A stretch of DNA of 64,000 nt, taken from Caldicellulosiruptor kronotskyensis 2002 (GTDB taxonomy: Bacteria; Bacillota; Thermoanaerobacteria; Caldicellulosiruptorales; Caldicellulosiruptoraceae). The notes below the pieces were generated by a model. The model made no database searches. It was not told where the DNA came from and saw only the letters and a list, made by a program, of their open reading frames with translations. The stretch spans positions 1,668,501 to 1,732,500 of the forward strand of contig NC_014720.1 of NCBI RefSeq assembly GCF_000166775.1, read 5' to 3'. Every line of letters starts with the position of its first letter. The stretch's first letter is position 1. The position numbers and the translations under genes were made by a program. This document shows, one piece after another, positions 26,285-35,735 of the stretch.

Positions 26285-26965
26285 ATGCATCTTGAAAGGG
26301 TACGTCAAAGCAAGCTGTTTAAGATGATGGATCAAAGCGAAATAAAAGAGATATTGGATACCTTTCATATTCTTAAAAAGGATTTTGAAAAAGACCAGGT
26401 GATTGTACTTGAAGGTGACGAATGCAGCTTTGTAGGACTTATACTCAGCGGAATGGTTGAAGTGAAGAAAAGCTCTGTCTCAGGCAAAGAATATACTATA
26501 ACTACATTGTCACAAGGCGATACGTTTGGTGAAGCTGTCATATTTTCTTCGGCAAACACTTTTCCTGCGACAATTGTTTCAAAAACCAAAACAGAGGTTA
26601 TATTTATTCCAAAGCATGCCATAATTGAGATGTGCAAAAAGAACGAAAAGTTTTTACACAACTTTTTAAACCTTCTTTCAGATAGAATCCTTCTCTTGAA
26701 CACTAAACTTAAAGAAAATACGCTTTCTACTTTGAGACAAAAGATTTGTAATTTTTTAATTGAAGAGTACAAAAAACAAAAAACTACAAAATTAAGACTA
26801 AATTTGACAAAGCAAGAGCTTGCCAAAATTTTTAATGTGCAAAGGCCTTCACTTTCAAGAGAGCTTATAAAAATGAAAGAAGAAGGACTAATTGATTTTT
26901 GGGGAAAAGAGATCTGGATAAAAGATCTGGAAAAAATAGAGGAGCATTTATACGAAGATATATAA
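26285..26965 (+). CDS. CRP/FNR-family regulator, HcpR-like
   Basis: The 226-residue protein has an N-terminal cyclic-nucleotide-binding-like barrel (VIVLEGDECSFVGLILSGMVEVKKSS, TLSQGDTFGEAVIFSS), a long dimer helix, and a C-terminal winged helix LTKQELAKIFNVQRPSLSRELIKMKEEGLI near residues 175-205. It lacks the N-terminal cysteine cluster of FNR. HcpR regulators of hcp are established in clostridia and sulfate reducers, so control of hcp is likely. It is divergent from hcp with a shared palindrome; autoregulation is possible. Start ATG 26285 follows AAGAAGGTG. Confidence 0.88.
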   Translation: MHLERVRQSKLFKMMDQSEIKEILDTFHILKKDFEKDQVIVLEGDECSFVGLILSGMVEVKKSSVSGKEYTITTLSQGDTFGEAVIFSSANTFPATIVSKTKTEVIFIPKHAIIEMCKKNEKFLHNFLNLLSDRILLLNTKLKENTLSTLRQKICNFLIEEYKKQKTTKLRLNLTKQELAKIFNVQRPSLSRELIKMKEEGLIDFWGKEIWIKDLEKIEEHLYEDI

Positions 26966-26966
26966 A

Positions 26967-26990
26967 AGGCTGGAGCTATTCCTCCCCAGC
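26967..26990. terminator. Bidirectional terminator between the hcp regulator and ftsY
   Basis: GGCTGG (26967-26972) pairs with CCAGCC (26985-26990). On the minus strand the stem is followed by TTTTAT, and on the plus strand by a T-rich tract, so it can serve the two convergent genes. Confidence 0.65.
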
Positions 26991-27004
26991 CCTGTTAAAT
27001 TTTA

Positions 27005-27910
27005 TTAGTTTTCAAAAAGAGCGTCTACAAATTCTTTTGCATTAAAATACTGAAGATCATCTATCTTTTCTCCAACACCTACAAACTTTACCGGAATCTT
27101 TAGCTCATCATAGATGGAAATTACGATACCACCTTTTGCCGTACCATCAAGCTTTGTAAGTACAATTCCAGAAATATTGACTGCCTGATTAAACTCTTTT
27201 GCTTGATTTAGAGCATTTTGACCGGTTGTTGCATCAATTACAAGCAAAGTCTCTTTTGCAGCTTCTGGCATTTGCTGATTTATTACCCTGTTAATCTTTT
27301 TGAGCTCCTCAATCAAATTTTTCTTAGTATGAAGTCTGCCAGCCGTGTCTACTATCAAAACATCAGCCTTTCTTGCCCTCATCGCCTGGATACCATCGAA
27401 CACAACAGCTGCCGGGTCAGCTCCTTCCACATGCTTTATAATGTCACACCCAACCCTTTTTGCCCAAATCTCAAGCTGTTCTGCAGCTGCTGCTCTAAAT
27501 GTGTCTGCTGCCGCAACTAAAACCTTTTTACCATTTGATTTTAAAAGATTTGCAATTTTACCTATGGATGTTGTCTTGCCAACACCGTTTACACCAACCA
27601 TCAGAATTATGAGGGGATACTTTTCACTTAACTTGTTTTCAAGATTAATAATATTCAACATCTCCTCTTTTAAAAGTTCTTTTACAATTTGAGGATCAAG
27701 AATTCTTTCTTTTTTAACCCTCTCTTTGAGATTTTCTATTATTTTTTGAGATGTTTTGACACCAACGTCTGAGAGTACCAAAACCTCTTCAAGTTCTTCA
27801 AAGAGATCATCATCTATTTGCCTGAATGATTTTAATAAACTCTCCACCTTCTCAGTAAAATTCTTTTTAGTCTTTGAAAGACCTTCTTTAAGTCTATCAA
27901 AAAATCCCAT
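27005..27910 (-). CDS. ftsY: Signal recognition particle receptor FtsY
   Basis: FtsY docks the SRP-ribosome complex at the membrane and is a GTPase. The 301-residue protein has a short N-terminal helical NG-type region with no long acidic A domain, then G1 GVNGVGKTTSIGKIA, DTFRAAAAEQLEIWA, G3 VDTAGRLHTKKNLIEEL, G4 TKLDGTAKGG and the C-terminal VGVGEKIDDLQYFNAKEFVDALF. It directly follows smc by six bases, the common smc-ftsY arrangement. Confidence 0.97.
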   Translation of the reverse strand: MGFFDRLKEGLSKTKKNFTEKVESLLKSFRQIDDDLFEELEEVLVLSDVGVKTSQKIIENLKERVKKERILDPQIVKELLKEEMLNIINLENKLSEKYPLIILMVGVNGVGKTTSIGKIANLLKSNGKKVLVAAADTFRAAAAEQLEIWAKRVGCDIIKHVEGADPAAVVFDGIQAMRARKADVLIVDTAGRLHTKKNLIEELKKINRVINQQMPEAAKETLLVIDATTGQNALNQAKEFNQAVNISGIVLTKLDGTAKGGIVISIYDELKIPVKFVGVGEKIDDLQYFNAKEFVDALFEN

Positions 27911-27916
27911 CTTCTA

Positions 27917-30900
27917 TCATCCTTTCTGTATTTTTTCAATGTTTAGCGATAAAACTTTTGAAACACCGCGTTCTTCCATTGTAACACCATATAGAACGTC
28001 GGCAATCTCCATTGTGGGTTTCCTATGGGTAACGATAATGATTTGGCTCTGGTTATTTAAATTCTTTATATACTGGGCAAACCTTTGAACATTTGCCTCA
28101 TCCAAGCTGGAATCTATCTCGTCTAATATGCACAAAAGAGAACCTTTAAATGTTAAGAATGCGAACAAAAGTGCAATTGCTACCAAAGCCTTTTCTCCAC
28201 CCGAAAGAAGATTTATATTTTGCAGCTTTTTGCCTGGAGGCTTAACATCAATATCTACACCAAGCTCGCCATCCTGCCCTATGAGCTTCAAATCACAACT
28301 TCCTCCGCCAAAAAGCTCAAAGAATATCTCTGAAAACAAACTCTTTATCTTTTCAAAGTTTTCTAAAAATATCTCTTTCATATTTTTTTCAAGATGACTA
28401 ATAAGTCTTTTTAACTCATCTGTTGTCTTCTGCAAATCTTCAATCTGTTTTTGCAAAAATTGCATTCTTTCCTGTAGCCTCTTCTCCTGATCAATTGAAT
28501 ATAACTTTACTTCCCCCAATTCAGAAAGCGCTTGAATACATCTTTCAAGTTCATCTTCTTTCTCTTTTGACCAAAAAACTTCTCTATTTGAAGTATTGAT
28601 TTCTTCATTAAATGTTTCAAAATATTTTTCTTTTATATTCTTCATATAGTTTTCAACATCATGCTTTTCAAGAGCAATTTGCCCAAGTTTTTTTTCTATC
28701 TCCTGAATTTTATTTAAAGCTTCATTTAACTTTTTTTGCTCAGAATTGTATCGGTCAGAAAGTTCAGAGTAATCTTTCTCAAGCCGCTGCAAATTATTTT
28801 TAAACTCTTCTGCTTTCTGTTTTTTCTCCTCTATCTCCTCAGAAGTTTGAAAAATTTGCCCCTCAATCTCTTTTATATTCTCTTCACATTTTACCTTCTC
28901 ATTGGACCTGTACATTTTTTGATTCTCTATCTCAACCATGTTGTAACTTTTACTTTCAAGCTTGTGTTTTAATATAGAAATCTCTGCTTCAATCTTATTC
29001 TTTTCTTCTATCGCTTTTGTGAACTTACCATCCAAAAAATTATAATCTTCTTTTAGTTTGCTCAAAGTAGTTTTAAGATTTGAAATCTTTTTTTCCAATC
29101 CCTCTTTTGATTTTTTGAGATTTTCTAAGTTTTCCTGTGAAGACTTTATGTCGCATTCAAGTGTTATGAGTTGCTGACCTATCAAATTCTTTTCGTTTTC
29201 TAAAGCATCTTTATTTTGGGCAAGCTGTTTTATCTTGTAGTCATACATCTCAATTTCTCTTTCAAGCTCATTCATTTTCGACAATAAATCATTTAAGTTT
29301 TCTTCCGTTTCTTGCTTCGCAGTTTTCAGATCATACAATACTTTACTATTTTCTATAATCAATCTATCCATTTCCTCAAGCTTGGATGAAAGGTTTTTAA
29401 CATCAAGTTCCAGCTCTTCTTTTTCCACTTTTCTTTCCAAAAGAGAAAAATCCGCTTTCTTCTCACCACCAACAAAAACCCCACCTGGTGAAATTAGCTC
29501 TCCCGAAAGTGTAACACACCTTGCCTTATACCCTACCTTTCTTTGATACTCTATAGCTCTGTCGATAGTATCAAAAACTAAGGTCCGACCAAGCAAAAAT
29601 TCTACTACCTTTCTCAATTCATCATTTATATCAATAAACTCATCTGCAAATCCTAAAAAGCCATCTGCGTTAATATCTTCTTTTTGACTCAAAACCGAAA
29701 CAGTATCAATAGGTATAATTGTGACCTTGCCAAGTTTCTCATTCTTTGCTATCTCTATTATCCTTTTTGCATCATCTTCATTTTTCACAACAAGGTGCTG
29801 CAAAGAACTGCTCAGGGCTGTTTCAATAGCTTTTAGATATTCTCTTTTGACAGATATCAAACTTCCCACCGTCCCATACAGACAAATAGGAAGATTTTTT
29901 ACACGTTTGAAAATTTCCTTGATTGTCTTGCTGTATCCTTCATAGCTCTCTTCCATCATTTTTAAAATGCTTAATTTTTCTTGCTTTTTTATCAGCTGTT
30001 TTGAAAGATCTTCTACTAAACTTCTGATGTTGGCAAGATGACTCTCTTTTTCTGATACCTGCTGGTTTAAATCTTCCAGTAAAATAATAAGCTTTTTCTT
30101 TTCATTATCTAATTCTTTAAGTTTTGACTTTTTTGTATCTTGTGCAACGGTCAGTTTTTCAAGTTCATTTAAAATAGCATTTGTCTGCTCAATTATTTTC
30201 TCTTTTCTATTTTCTAAAGTACCTGACAAATGCAAAATTCCATTTAATTTTTGGTTAAACTTTTCTATCTGGGATATGCATTCAATTAACTCTGCTTCTT
30301 TCTTTTGGATTTCTGAATCTATTTTTGTAATGCTTTCTTTTAAAGCTGTAATTTGTTTTTGTAACTTTGCATAAACCTCTAAAACGTTTCTATGCTCTTC
30401 TTCTTTTTCAGAAAGACTCTTTTGTAATTCTTCTATGTTCTTTTTTAAGTCCTCTTTTTGTTTCTCAAGCTGTAAAATTTGCTCTGCCAAATGATCTTTA
30501 AGTTGCTGCTTACTTTCAAGCTGCTTTTTTAAAAACTTTAATCGTGCGGTGTCTTCTGTGAGTTCACCTTTTATATTATCATAAGATATTTTTATTTCCT
30601 CTATCTGGTGGGTCAACAGGTCCATTTGCAATTTGTTCTGATCTATACTTTCTTCAAGTTTTCTTCTCATGTGTATTAATTTTTCAAGTTCCTCATTTAA
30701 TTCCTTCTCTTTTATGAGAAAATCATGATATCTTTTGCCTTTCAAGTTATACTCATAAACATACTTTTCTTTTTTCAAACTTTGGAGTCTTTGATTTATT
30801 TGTAGATATGTCTTGGCTTTTTCTACATCTGGCTTAATTTCCTCCAGCTGTGTTCTCAGTTCAAACATTACATCCTGAAGTCTTTGAATGTTCTCCTCTG

Positions 30901-31450
30901 TTGCCTTAAGCTTTCTCTCTGTCTCTTCTTTTCTGTACTTATACTTTGTAATCCCACACGCTTCTTCAAAAATCCTATACCTTTCTACAGGCCTTGCATT
31001 TATTATCTCATCAACTCTACCTTGGGAGATAATAGAATATCCATCTTTTCCAAGGCCAGAGTCAAGAAAAAGCTCATACACATCTTTCAATCTGCAAGGA
31101 ATTTTGTTTATAAAAAATTCACTTTCACCACTTCTAAAAAGCCTTCTTGTTATCACCACTTCTTGATAATCGATGGGAAGAACCCCGCTTGAGTTGTCAA
31201 AACATATAGAAACCTCAGCAAAACCCTGAGATTTTCTCTTCTCTGTGCCGGCAAAAATAAGGTCTTCTTGTTTTGCTGCACGCAAAAGTTTAAGGCTCTG
31301 CTCACCTAAAGCCCATCTAATTGCGTCTGTGATATTGCTCTTGCCACAACCGTTTGGTCCAACTATTGCAGTAATGCCTTTTTCAAACTCTATCCTTGTC
31401 TTTTCACAAAAAGATTTAAAACCATAGATTTCAAGCCATTTTATGTACAT
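27917..31450 (-). CDS. smc: Chromosome segregation protein SMC
   Basis: SMC is the coiled-coil ATPase of the bacterial condensin with ScpA and ScpB. The N-terminus has FKSFCEKTRIEF and Walker A VGPNGCGKSNITDAIRWALG; long coiled coils flank a hinge around residues 510-640 (YGTVGSLISV through LISPGGVFVGGE). The C-terminus has the signature LLSGGEKALVAIALLFAF and Walker B LLCILDEIDSSLDEANVQRF. I start it at ATG 31450, after a G-rich site; the ATG at 31468 adds six residues. The usual upstream partner rnc is not adjacent but 8 kb away. Confidence 0.97.
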   Translation of the reverse strand: MYIKWLEIYGFKSFCEKTRIEFEKGITAIVGPNGCGKSNITDAIRWALGEQSLKLLRAAKQEDLIFAGTEKRKSQGFAEVSICFDNSSGVLPIDYQEVVITRRLFRSGESEFFINKIPCRLKDVYELFLDSGLGKDGYSIISQGRVDEIINARPVERYRIFEEACGITKYKYRKEETERKLKATEENIQRLQDVMFELRTQLEEIKPDVEKAKTYLQINQRLQSLKKEKYVYEYNLKGKRYHDFLIKEKELNEELEKLIHMRRKLEESIDQNKLQMDLLTHQIEEIKISYDNIKGELTEDTARLKFLKKQLESKQQLKDHLAEQILQLEKQKEDLKKNIEELQKSLSEKEEEHRNVLEVYAKLQKQITALKESITKIDSEIQKKEAELIECISQIEKFNQKLNGILHLSGTLENRKEKIIEQTNAILNELEKLTVAQDTKKSKLKELDNEKKKLIILLEDLNQQVSEKESHLANIRSLVEDLSKQLIKKQEKLSILKMMEESYEGYSKTIKEIFKRVKNLPICLYGTVGSLISVKREYLKAIETALSSSLQHLVVKNEDDAKRIIEIAKNEKLGKVTIIPIDTVSVLSQKEDINADGFLGFADEFIDINDELRKVVEFLLGRTLVFDTIDRAIEYQRKVGYKARCVTLSGELISPGGVFVGGEKKADFSLLERKVEKEELELDVKNLSSKLEEMDRLIIENSKVLYDLKTAKQETEENLNDLLSKMNELEREIEMYDYKIKQLAQNKDALENEKNLIGQQLITLECDIKSSQENLENLKKSKEGLEKKISNLKTTLSKLKEDYNFLDGKFTKAIEEKNKIEAEISILKHKLESKSYNMVEIENQKMYRSNEKVKCEENIKEIEGQIFQTSEEIEEKKQKAEEFKNNLQRLEKDYSELSDRYNSEQKKLNEALNKIQEIEKKLGQIALEKHDVENYMKNIKEKYFETFNEEINTSNREVFWSKEKEDELERCIQALSELGEVKLYSIDQEKRLQERMQFLQKQIEDLQKTTDELKRLISHLEKNMKEIFLENFEKIKSLFSEIFFELFGGGSCDLKLIGQDGELGVDIDVKPPGKKLQNINLLSGGEKALVAIALLFAFLTFKGSLLCILDEIDSSLDEANVQRFAQYIKNLNNQSQIIIVTHRKPTMEIADVLYGVTMEERGVSKVLSLNIEKIQKG

Positions 31451-31557
31451 CTTTAGCTCTTCCCCCATAAAGATTAAAACAACAATTATTTTAGCAAAAA
31501 TATAGGGACAATTCTATACCAGTGTTTCAAAATGATTTTTTAAAAAGATAAACTAAA

Positions 31558-31589
31558 AGAGGCTATCCATTTGGTTTTAGATAGCCTCT
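31558..31589 (-). terminator. Terminator after the 239-residue membrane-anchored gene
   Basis: On the minus strand GAGGCTATC pairs with GATAGCCTC, with a 12-base loop and then TTTTAG. It lies after the stop at 31627 and before smc. Confidence 0.7.
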
Positions 31590-31626
31590 CTCAATTTTAT
31601 GAATTGATATTATATTTTTGTAATTT

Positions 31627-32328
31627 TTATGGTTCATACCCAGGGAGAAAATTGAATGTTTCTGAAGTTATTTTCCACTCTCCATTTTCTTTTTCTAAGT
31701 TGAAACCATACCTTTCACCAAATTTTACTTTATATTCACGTACTTTCTTAGGTAACTTTTCAGCTTTTTCGATAAACCTTTTCTGTTCTTCAGCTGACAT
31801 TTTATAACCTTTAGCATTGGTTATTTCATTTAATTCAGAAGGCGGAATTGTATCAGTATCTAAAGCCAAACCTACAGATTTATATTCACCAAATACGTCT
31901 ACAACAACTGTTGCTTTGTCTCCATTGATTTTTATTTCTAAAAATTTTATATCAGTCATTTTATGTTCAACAGGTTTAAATGAAGAGGGATATGCATCAA
32001 AAAGTACAGCATTCTTATAAATTTCCAATCTATTGGCCATCCAGCCGTATTTATTACTATAATACTTTTCACATGCTTGAGTAATTTCCTTTAATTTTCT
32101 ATTTACAACTTCTTGAGGAATCTGAATGTCAGGTGATTTTGTATATTCTGCAGGATAGTCAAGCATTCCATGTGCTAATTTTAAAGCCCCTATTACTGTT
32201 TTCTTTATTTCCTGTTCATTATCTAATTGTTGACTACTTTTTACATTAATAGCAATAATTAATGCGCTGCACAAAATTAGTATTGATATTAAAGAAATAA
32301 TTAAAGAGAAAATTTTCCTATCCTTCAT
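31627..32328 (-). CDS. Hypothetical membrane-anchored extracytoplasmic protein
   Basis: The protein of about 233 residues begins with KDRK then a hydrophobic run (FSLIISLISILILCSALIIAI), an uncleaved anchor or signal peptide. The remaining 200 residues are soluble, charged and without recognised motifs; the C-terminus ends with a repeat-like EKENGEWKITSETF. ATG 32328 is chosen because GAGGTG lies six bases before it; the ATG at 32346 is within two bases of the upstream stop. It follows a secreted amidase-domain gene by a very short gap, so the two probably act together outside the membrane. Function unknown. Confidence 0.65.
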   Translation of the reverse strand: MKDRKIFSLIISLISILILCSALIIAINVKSSQQLDNEQEIKKTVIGALKLAHGMLDYPAEYTKSPDIQIPQEVVNRKLKEITQACEKYYSNKYGWMANRLEIYKNAVLFDAYPSSFKPVEHKMTDIKFLEIKINGDKATVVVDVFGEYKSVGLALDTDTIPPSELNEITNAKGYKMSAEEQKRFIEKAEKLPKKVREYKVKFGERYGFNLEKENGEWKITSETFNFLPGYEP

Positions 32329-32347
32329 TCTCAACACCTCTCTCATC

Positions 32348-32950
32348 TCATTTTGGACGAATTGCTACTATTGTGGTAGTAGTAGCTCTGACATTGTATG
32401 GTTTTAAATGCCAAATTGCATGAAATCTATCATAAGTGTGTTGATCTTGAACATTGCCAGTTCTCCCATAAGTAGAATCGTACCCTAAACCTACAGAAAC
32501 ACCAGCATGGTCAAATCTTCCATCTGAATTCCAATCATAAAATAGAATATCACCAGGTTGAAGTACATCATTATAATCATTAAAGCCTATTTGCCCCTCA
32601 TATTTCCATCTACCTAAAATCGTTCCCCTGGCTGAGTTTGATAGATATCTGTACAAATCATCAGCTACACTCCAAGCTGTTCCCCAATTCCACCACCAAA
32701 GAACTTTCTCGCAATACCAACCATTTTGTTTATCAAATGGCAAAGTTCCTCCCTCATGCATTGCTTGAGATGCAAAATTTGTGCAATCTGCGTCAAAACT
32801 AGGGTAGTTTGAATTTCTGCTTAGTGCCCAAATATCTGCATATGAAGCAGCCCCAAAGCTATTGTAAGCTGCTTCAACTTTTACGCAATTGAAACAGTTT
32901 ATCAGAACAAAACAGATAAGCATTAAAGATAGCGCAATGTTTCTTTTCAT
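32348..32950 (-). CDS. Secreted amidase-domain protein (Amidase_6-like)
   Basis: This 200-residue protein has a signal peptide (MKRNIALSLMLICFVLINCF, then VEAA). The mature part matches the putative amidase domain: YADIWALSRNSNYPSF, DADCTNFASQAMHEGG with the likely catalytic cysteine, GDILFYDW, and FDHAGVSVG with the likely histidine. Such CHAP/NlpC-like enzymes may cleave peptide or amide bonds in the cell wall. It is followed by the membrane-anchored gene, forming a pair. The substrate is not known. Confidence 0.82.
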   Translation of the reverse strand: MKRNIALSLMLICFVLINCFNCVKVEAAYNSFGAASYADIWALSRNSNYPSFDADCTNFASQAMHEGGTLPFDKQNGWYCEKVLWWWNWGTAWSVADDLYRYLSNSARGTILGRWKYEGQIGFNDYNDVLQPGDILFYDWNSDGRFDHAGVSVGLGYDSTYGRTGNVQDQHTYDRFHAIWHLKPYNVRATTTTIVAIRPK

Positions 32951-33500
32951 AGTCTATCCCCTCCATCCACACAAAATACCATGTTTGATTTTAGGCTCTT
33001 AAGTATTGCATTTTCAATTTGCTAATGTTGTACTCTTATGTTTCTTAATAATTTCAGCAGAAATATAAATAGTTATACAAAACGGAAATATATTATTTTA
33101 GTATACAAAAGTTTTAATGGAATAATATCACCTCTTTGGTAATTTATTTGTCTTTATAATATAAAAAAAAAGAAAAAAATCAATGTGTACTTTTCACAAA
33201 ATTCAGAGTTATATTTTATTATCTTTTACCATTTCTGCGACTGGCTTTCAAGCGATATGTAAATATTCTGAATTTAACAACAGAATAAAGGTGTTAAAGA
33301 GAAAAGCATAACGGGTTTAGGAATTTCGAGAGGTTCAAAAAAAGGATACTGGTATGTCTTACAAACTAATAAGATAGCAAATGTAAATACTTAAAAATTC
33401 ATTTTTTAGTATGGAATAGACTTAGTTGATATGTTTTTTTCAATTAAATTAGGTTGTTGAATAAAAAAATATTACCAACAATACATAAAATAAACACAAA
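32951..33500. other. AT-rich intergenic stretch without a recognised gene
   Basis: About 550 bases between the amidase gene and the IS scar are very AT-rich. They contain two near-copies of AGTATACAAAA/AGTTATACAAAA about 30 bases apart (near 33071 and 33101) and a poly-A stretch near 33164-33180. A short open frame without a start codon at about 33290-33395 encodes an ISRGSKKGYWYV-like peptide and may be a gene remnant. No convincing RNA or promoter was found. Confidence 0.4.
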
Positions 33501-33701
33501 TTATTGATTCCATTCATAAGAAAAAGAAAACTTCTTGCCTTCTAACTTTCTAAGAAGTTGCTCAAACAAAAAAGTAATTAGTATCCAATCAATATACCTT
33601 TTATAATTTCTAAATCCCTTGAGCCTCACATTCTCAAGAGGGTGTGTAAATAATTTTGTGTATTTAAGATAAGCCATCCTTCTTGGTAAGTAATCATTCA
33701 A
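33501..33701 (-). CDS. Possible short orphan or transposase remnant
   Basis: This 66-residue frame (RRMAYLKYTKLFTHPLENV, then IDWILITFLFEQLLRKL) lies just left of the decayed IS element. Its tryptophan-hydrophobic pattern is reminiscent of the C-terminus of some DDE transposases, but no family was recognised. It may be a fragment left by an earlier insertion. It could equally be a chance frame. Confidence 0.25.
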   Translation of the reverse strand: MNDYLPRRMAYLKYTKLFTHPLENVRLKGFRNYKRYIDWILITFLFEQLLRKLEGKKFSFSYEWNQ

Positions 33702-33710
33702 AATTTTAGG

Positions 33711-35018
33711 GAGTTAAAATAAAATTGTGTCCACTGTATAATGAGTATTGAAATAATCACAAAAGGGGGTTCACGATTATGGAGAAAAATGAAATTTTTG
33801 AAACCGCTAAAAATATGGCTATCGAACAAGTGCTAAATATGTATTGCTCCAAGGATGTTCCTACTCGCCCAGCTCTAAAACAGCTAAAAGTAAAACTTGC
33901 TCGATTGCTTTATGTTATCAGAAAGAACTGTTTACCTTGCTAAAAACGAAAACGACAAAGGCAATGGTTTTTACGATAGAAAACTTGCAACACCTGCTAT
34001 GTAGTTTGAAATCTCTGTCCCTCGTACACGCTCTTAGAATTTCCGACCTTCTATTCTCTTCTTTCCGCTACAAAAGAGTTGATAGCTTATCTACTTCCCT
34101 GCTTATGTCGCAAGTACCTCAATGGTTACTCTTGAGCGTTCTCTTGTCCAAACTCTTAAAAGCATGAATTTGCCTTATTCTGAAGACGAAATCGAAAAAA
34201 TCAAAAACGATCTAAAAAACGAGCTTCAACTCTTTAAACAAAGAGAACTTCGATGGCTGTACTTTTGCTCTCATCATTGACGGTTATTCAAAAGCGAAAT
34301 TAAAGATAACTCAAAAGCTAAACAAGCTACTTGCTATGTTGTCCTCGGTATTGATTTAGAAGGCAAAAAAGATATCTTCGGTATTCTGCCCTTTCTTCGG
34401 CAAAGAAAACAAAGCCGATTGGATGAGAGTCTTTGACGACTTAATTACAAGAGGTCTTAAAAAAGTCTTAATAGTCGTAAGCGATGATTTCCCAGGTATA
34501 ATCGATGCTGCTTGGCTCGCTTATCCCCTTGCCGACCATAAGCTTGTTCACCTTCAACGCAACGTTAGAAAACAATAGTCTTGAGATGATGCTTCTGTTT
34601 TCAACAAAGAACTTGATAAATTAAGAACTTCCTCTTCTGACTTCGATGAAGCAGTTTTAAAGTTTAAAGAACTTTGTAATCAATATTCCTCAAAATACCC
34701 CAGATTCTTAAAGGGTATTTGCGAAAAAGCCGAATTTTATCTTGCACATATGAAGTATCCTGAAGATTTAAGAAAGCATATCTATACTTACCTGTGCAGT
34801 AGAAAGTGTGAACAGTATAATTGAAAAATAAGAATAAACTCAGGCGGTTATTTTCAATCTGTAGAAATTTTAGAAATAAACATTTACTTACAAAGAGAAA
34901 ACTTGCGTCGTGGCAAGTGGAAAAACGGAATACCTATTCTTAAAAAATGCAGTTACAATATATTACAGCTCTACAATATGCGCTATTGATGTGGAAAGAC
35001 AAAATTCTTGACAAGTCT
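33711..35018 (+). mobile_element. Decayed IS256-family (mutator-type) insertion sequence
   Basis: About 1.3 kb carries a broken IS256-like transposase. The right end is set where cysK homology stops, near 35018. The left end is set near 33711, where GGGAGTTAAAATAAAATTG begins; this is loosely an inverted copy of the right end (AATTTTGTCTTTCCAC versus AAAATTGTGTCCAC). Boundaries are approximate and no target duplication could be found. The element interrupts cysK. Confidence 0.75.
33779..34989 (+). pseudogene. IS256-family transposase, multiply frameshifted
   Basis: Translation in three frames gives pieces typical of IS256 transposases: MEKNEIFETAKNMAIEQVL, then YLAKNENDKGNGFYDRKLATP, FEISVPRTRS, FGKENKADWMRVFDDLITRGLKKVLIVVSDDFPGI, ADHKLVHLQRNVRK and a C-terminal part. 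At least two in-frame stops and several shifts separate them, so the enzyme is not functional. It starts with ATG 33779 after AAAAGGGGG. Confidence 0.82.
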
Positions 35019-35582
35019 CCCCGTTATTGTTCCACCAGTTCCAACACCTGCAACAAATATATCTACCTGCCCGTCCGTGTCTCTCCATATCTCCTCTGCT
35101 GTTGTCCTTCTATGAATTTCAGGATTGGCTGAATTTTTGAATTGTTGTGGTATAAATGAATTTGGTATCTGTGCTGCTAATTCCTCTGCTTTTTTTACAG
35201 TTCCCTTCATTCCTTCAGCACCCGGAGTTAATACAAGCTCGGCTCCCAAAGCCTTTAAAAGTTTCCTTCTTTCAATACTCATTGTATCTGGCATTGTGAG
35301 TATTAACCTGTACCCTTTTGCAGCTGCCACAAAAGCTAATGCAATCCCAGTATTTCCACTCGTTGGTTCAATAATAACAGTGTCTTTATTTATCAACCCT
35401 TTTTCCTCAGCATCCCTGATCATTGCGTATCCAATTCTATCCTTTACACTTGATGCTAGATTAAAATATTCTAATTTTGCTATAATTCTTGCTTCTAAAT
35501 TATTTAACCTGTTATAGTTTGATAGCTCTAATAAAGGTGTATTACCAATGAGATCAGTAAGATTTTTTGCAATCCTTGACAT
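35019..35582 (-). pseudogene. cysK: Cysteine synthase, truncated by the IS element
   Basis: The N-terminal 188 or so residues of O-acetylserine sulfhydrylase remain: [33 protein letters not shown] with the PLP lysine, [33 protein letters not shown] and [12 protein letters not shown]. At that point the sequence switches to the IS end, adding about 11 foreign residues before a stop at 34983. Normal CysK has about 305 residues, and the lost part is not found on the other side of the element. A good AGGAGG precedes the ATG. The product is probably inactive. Confidence 0.9.
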
Positions 35583-35681
35583 AGTATTACCTCCTATTTT
35601 TTACTTCAAGTATTTTTATATAATTACTTGGTTATCTTTGTTTTAATACCTTAAAAAATGTTTGTCAATAGATTTTAGAAT

Positions 35682-35709
35682 AAAAAAAACAGGTAGTGTT
35701 TCTACCTGC
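35682..35709 (-). terminator. Terminator after spoVS
   Basis: On the minus strand GCAGGTAG pairs with CTACCTG, then TTTTTTTT. It lies shortly after the spoVS stop at 35736. Confidence 0.85.
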
Positions 35710-35735
35710 CATGACTTGTAAAACATTTATTTTCC

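Noticed and set aside
26365-26826. 153-residue minus-strand frame opposite the HcpR-like gene
   Set aside because: Antisense to a well-supported regulator; no motif.
33290-33395. Open stretch encoding an ISRGSKKGYWYV-like peptide
   Set aside because: It has no start codon and a stop just upstream; possibly a fossil but nothing supports a gene.
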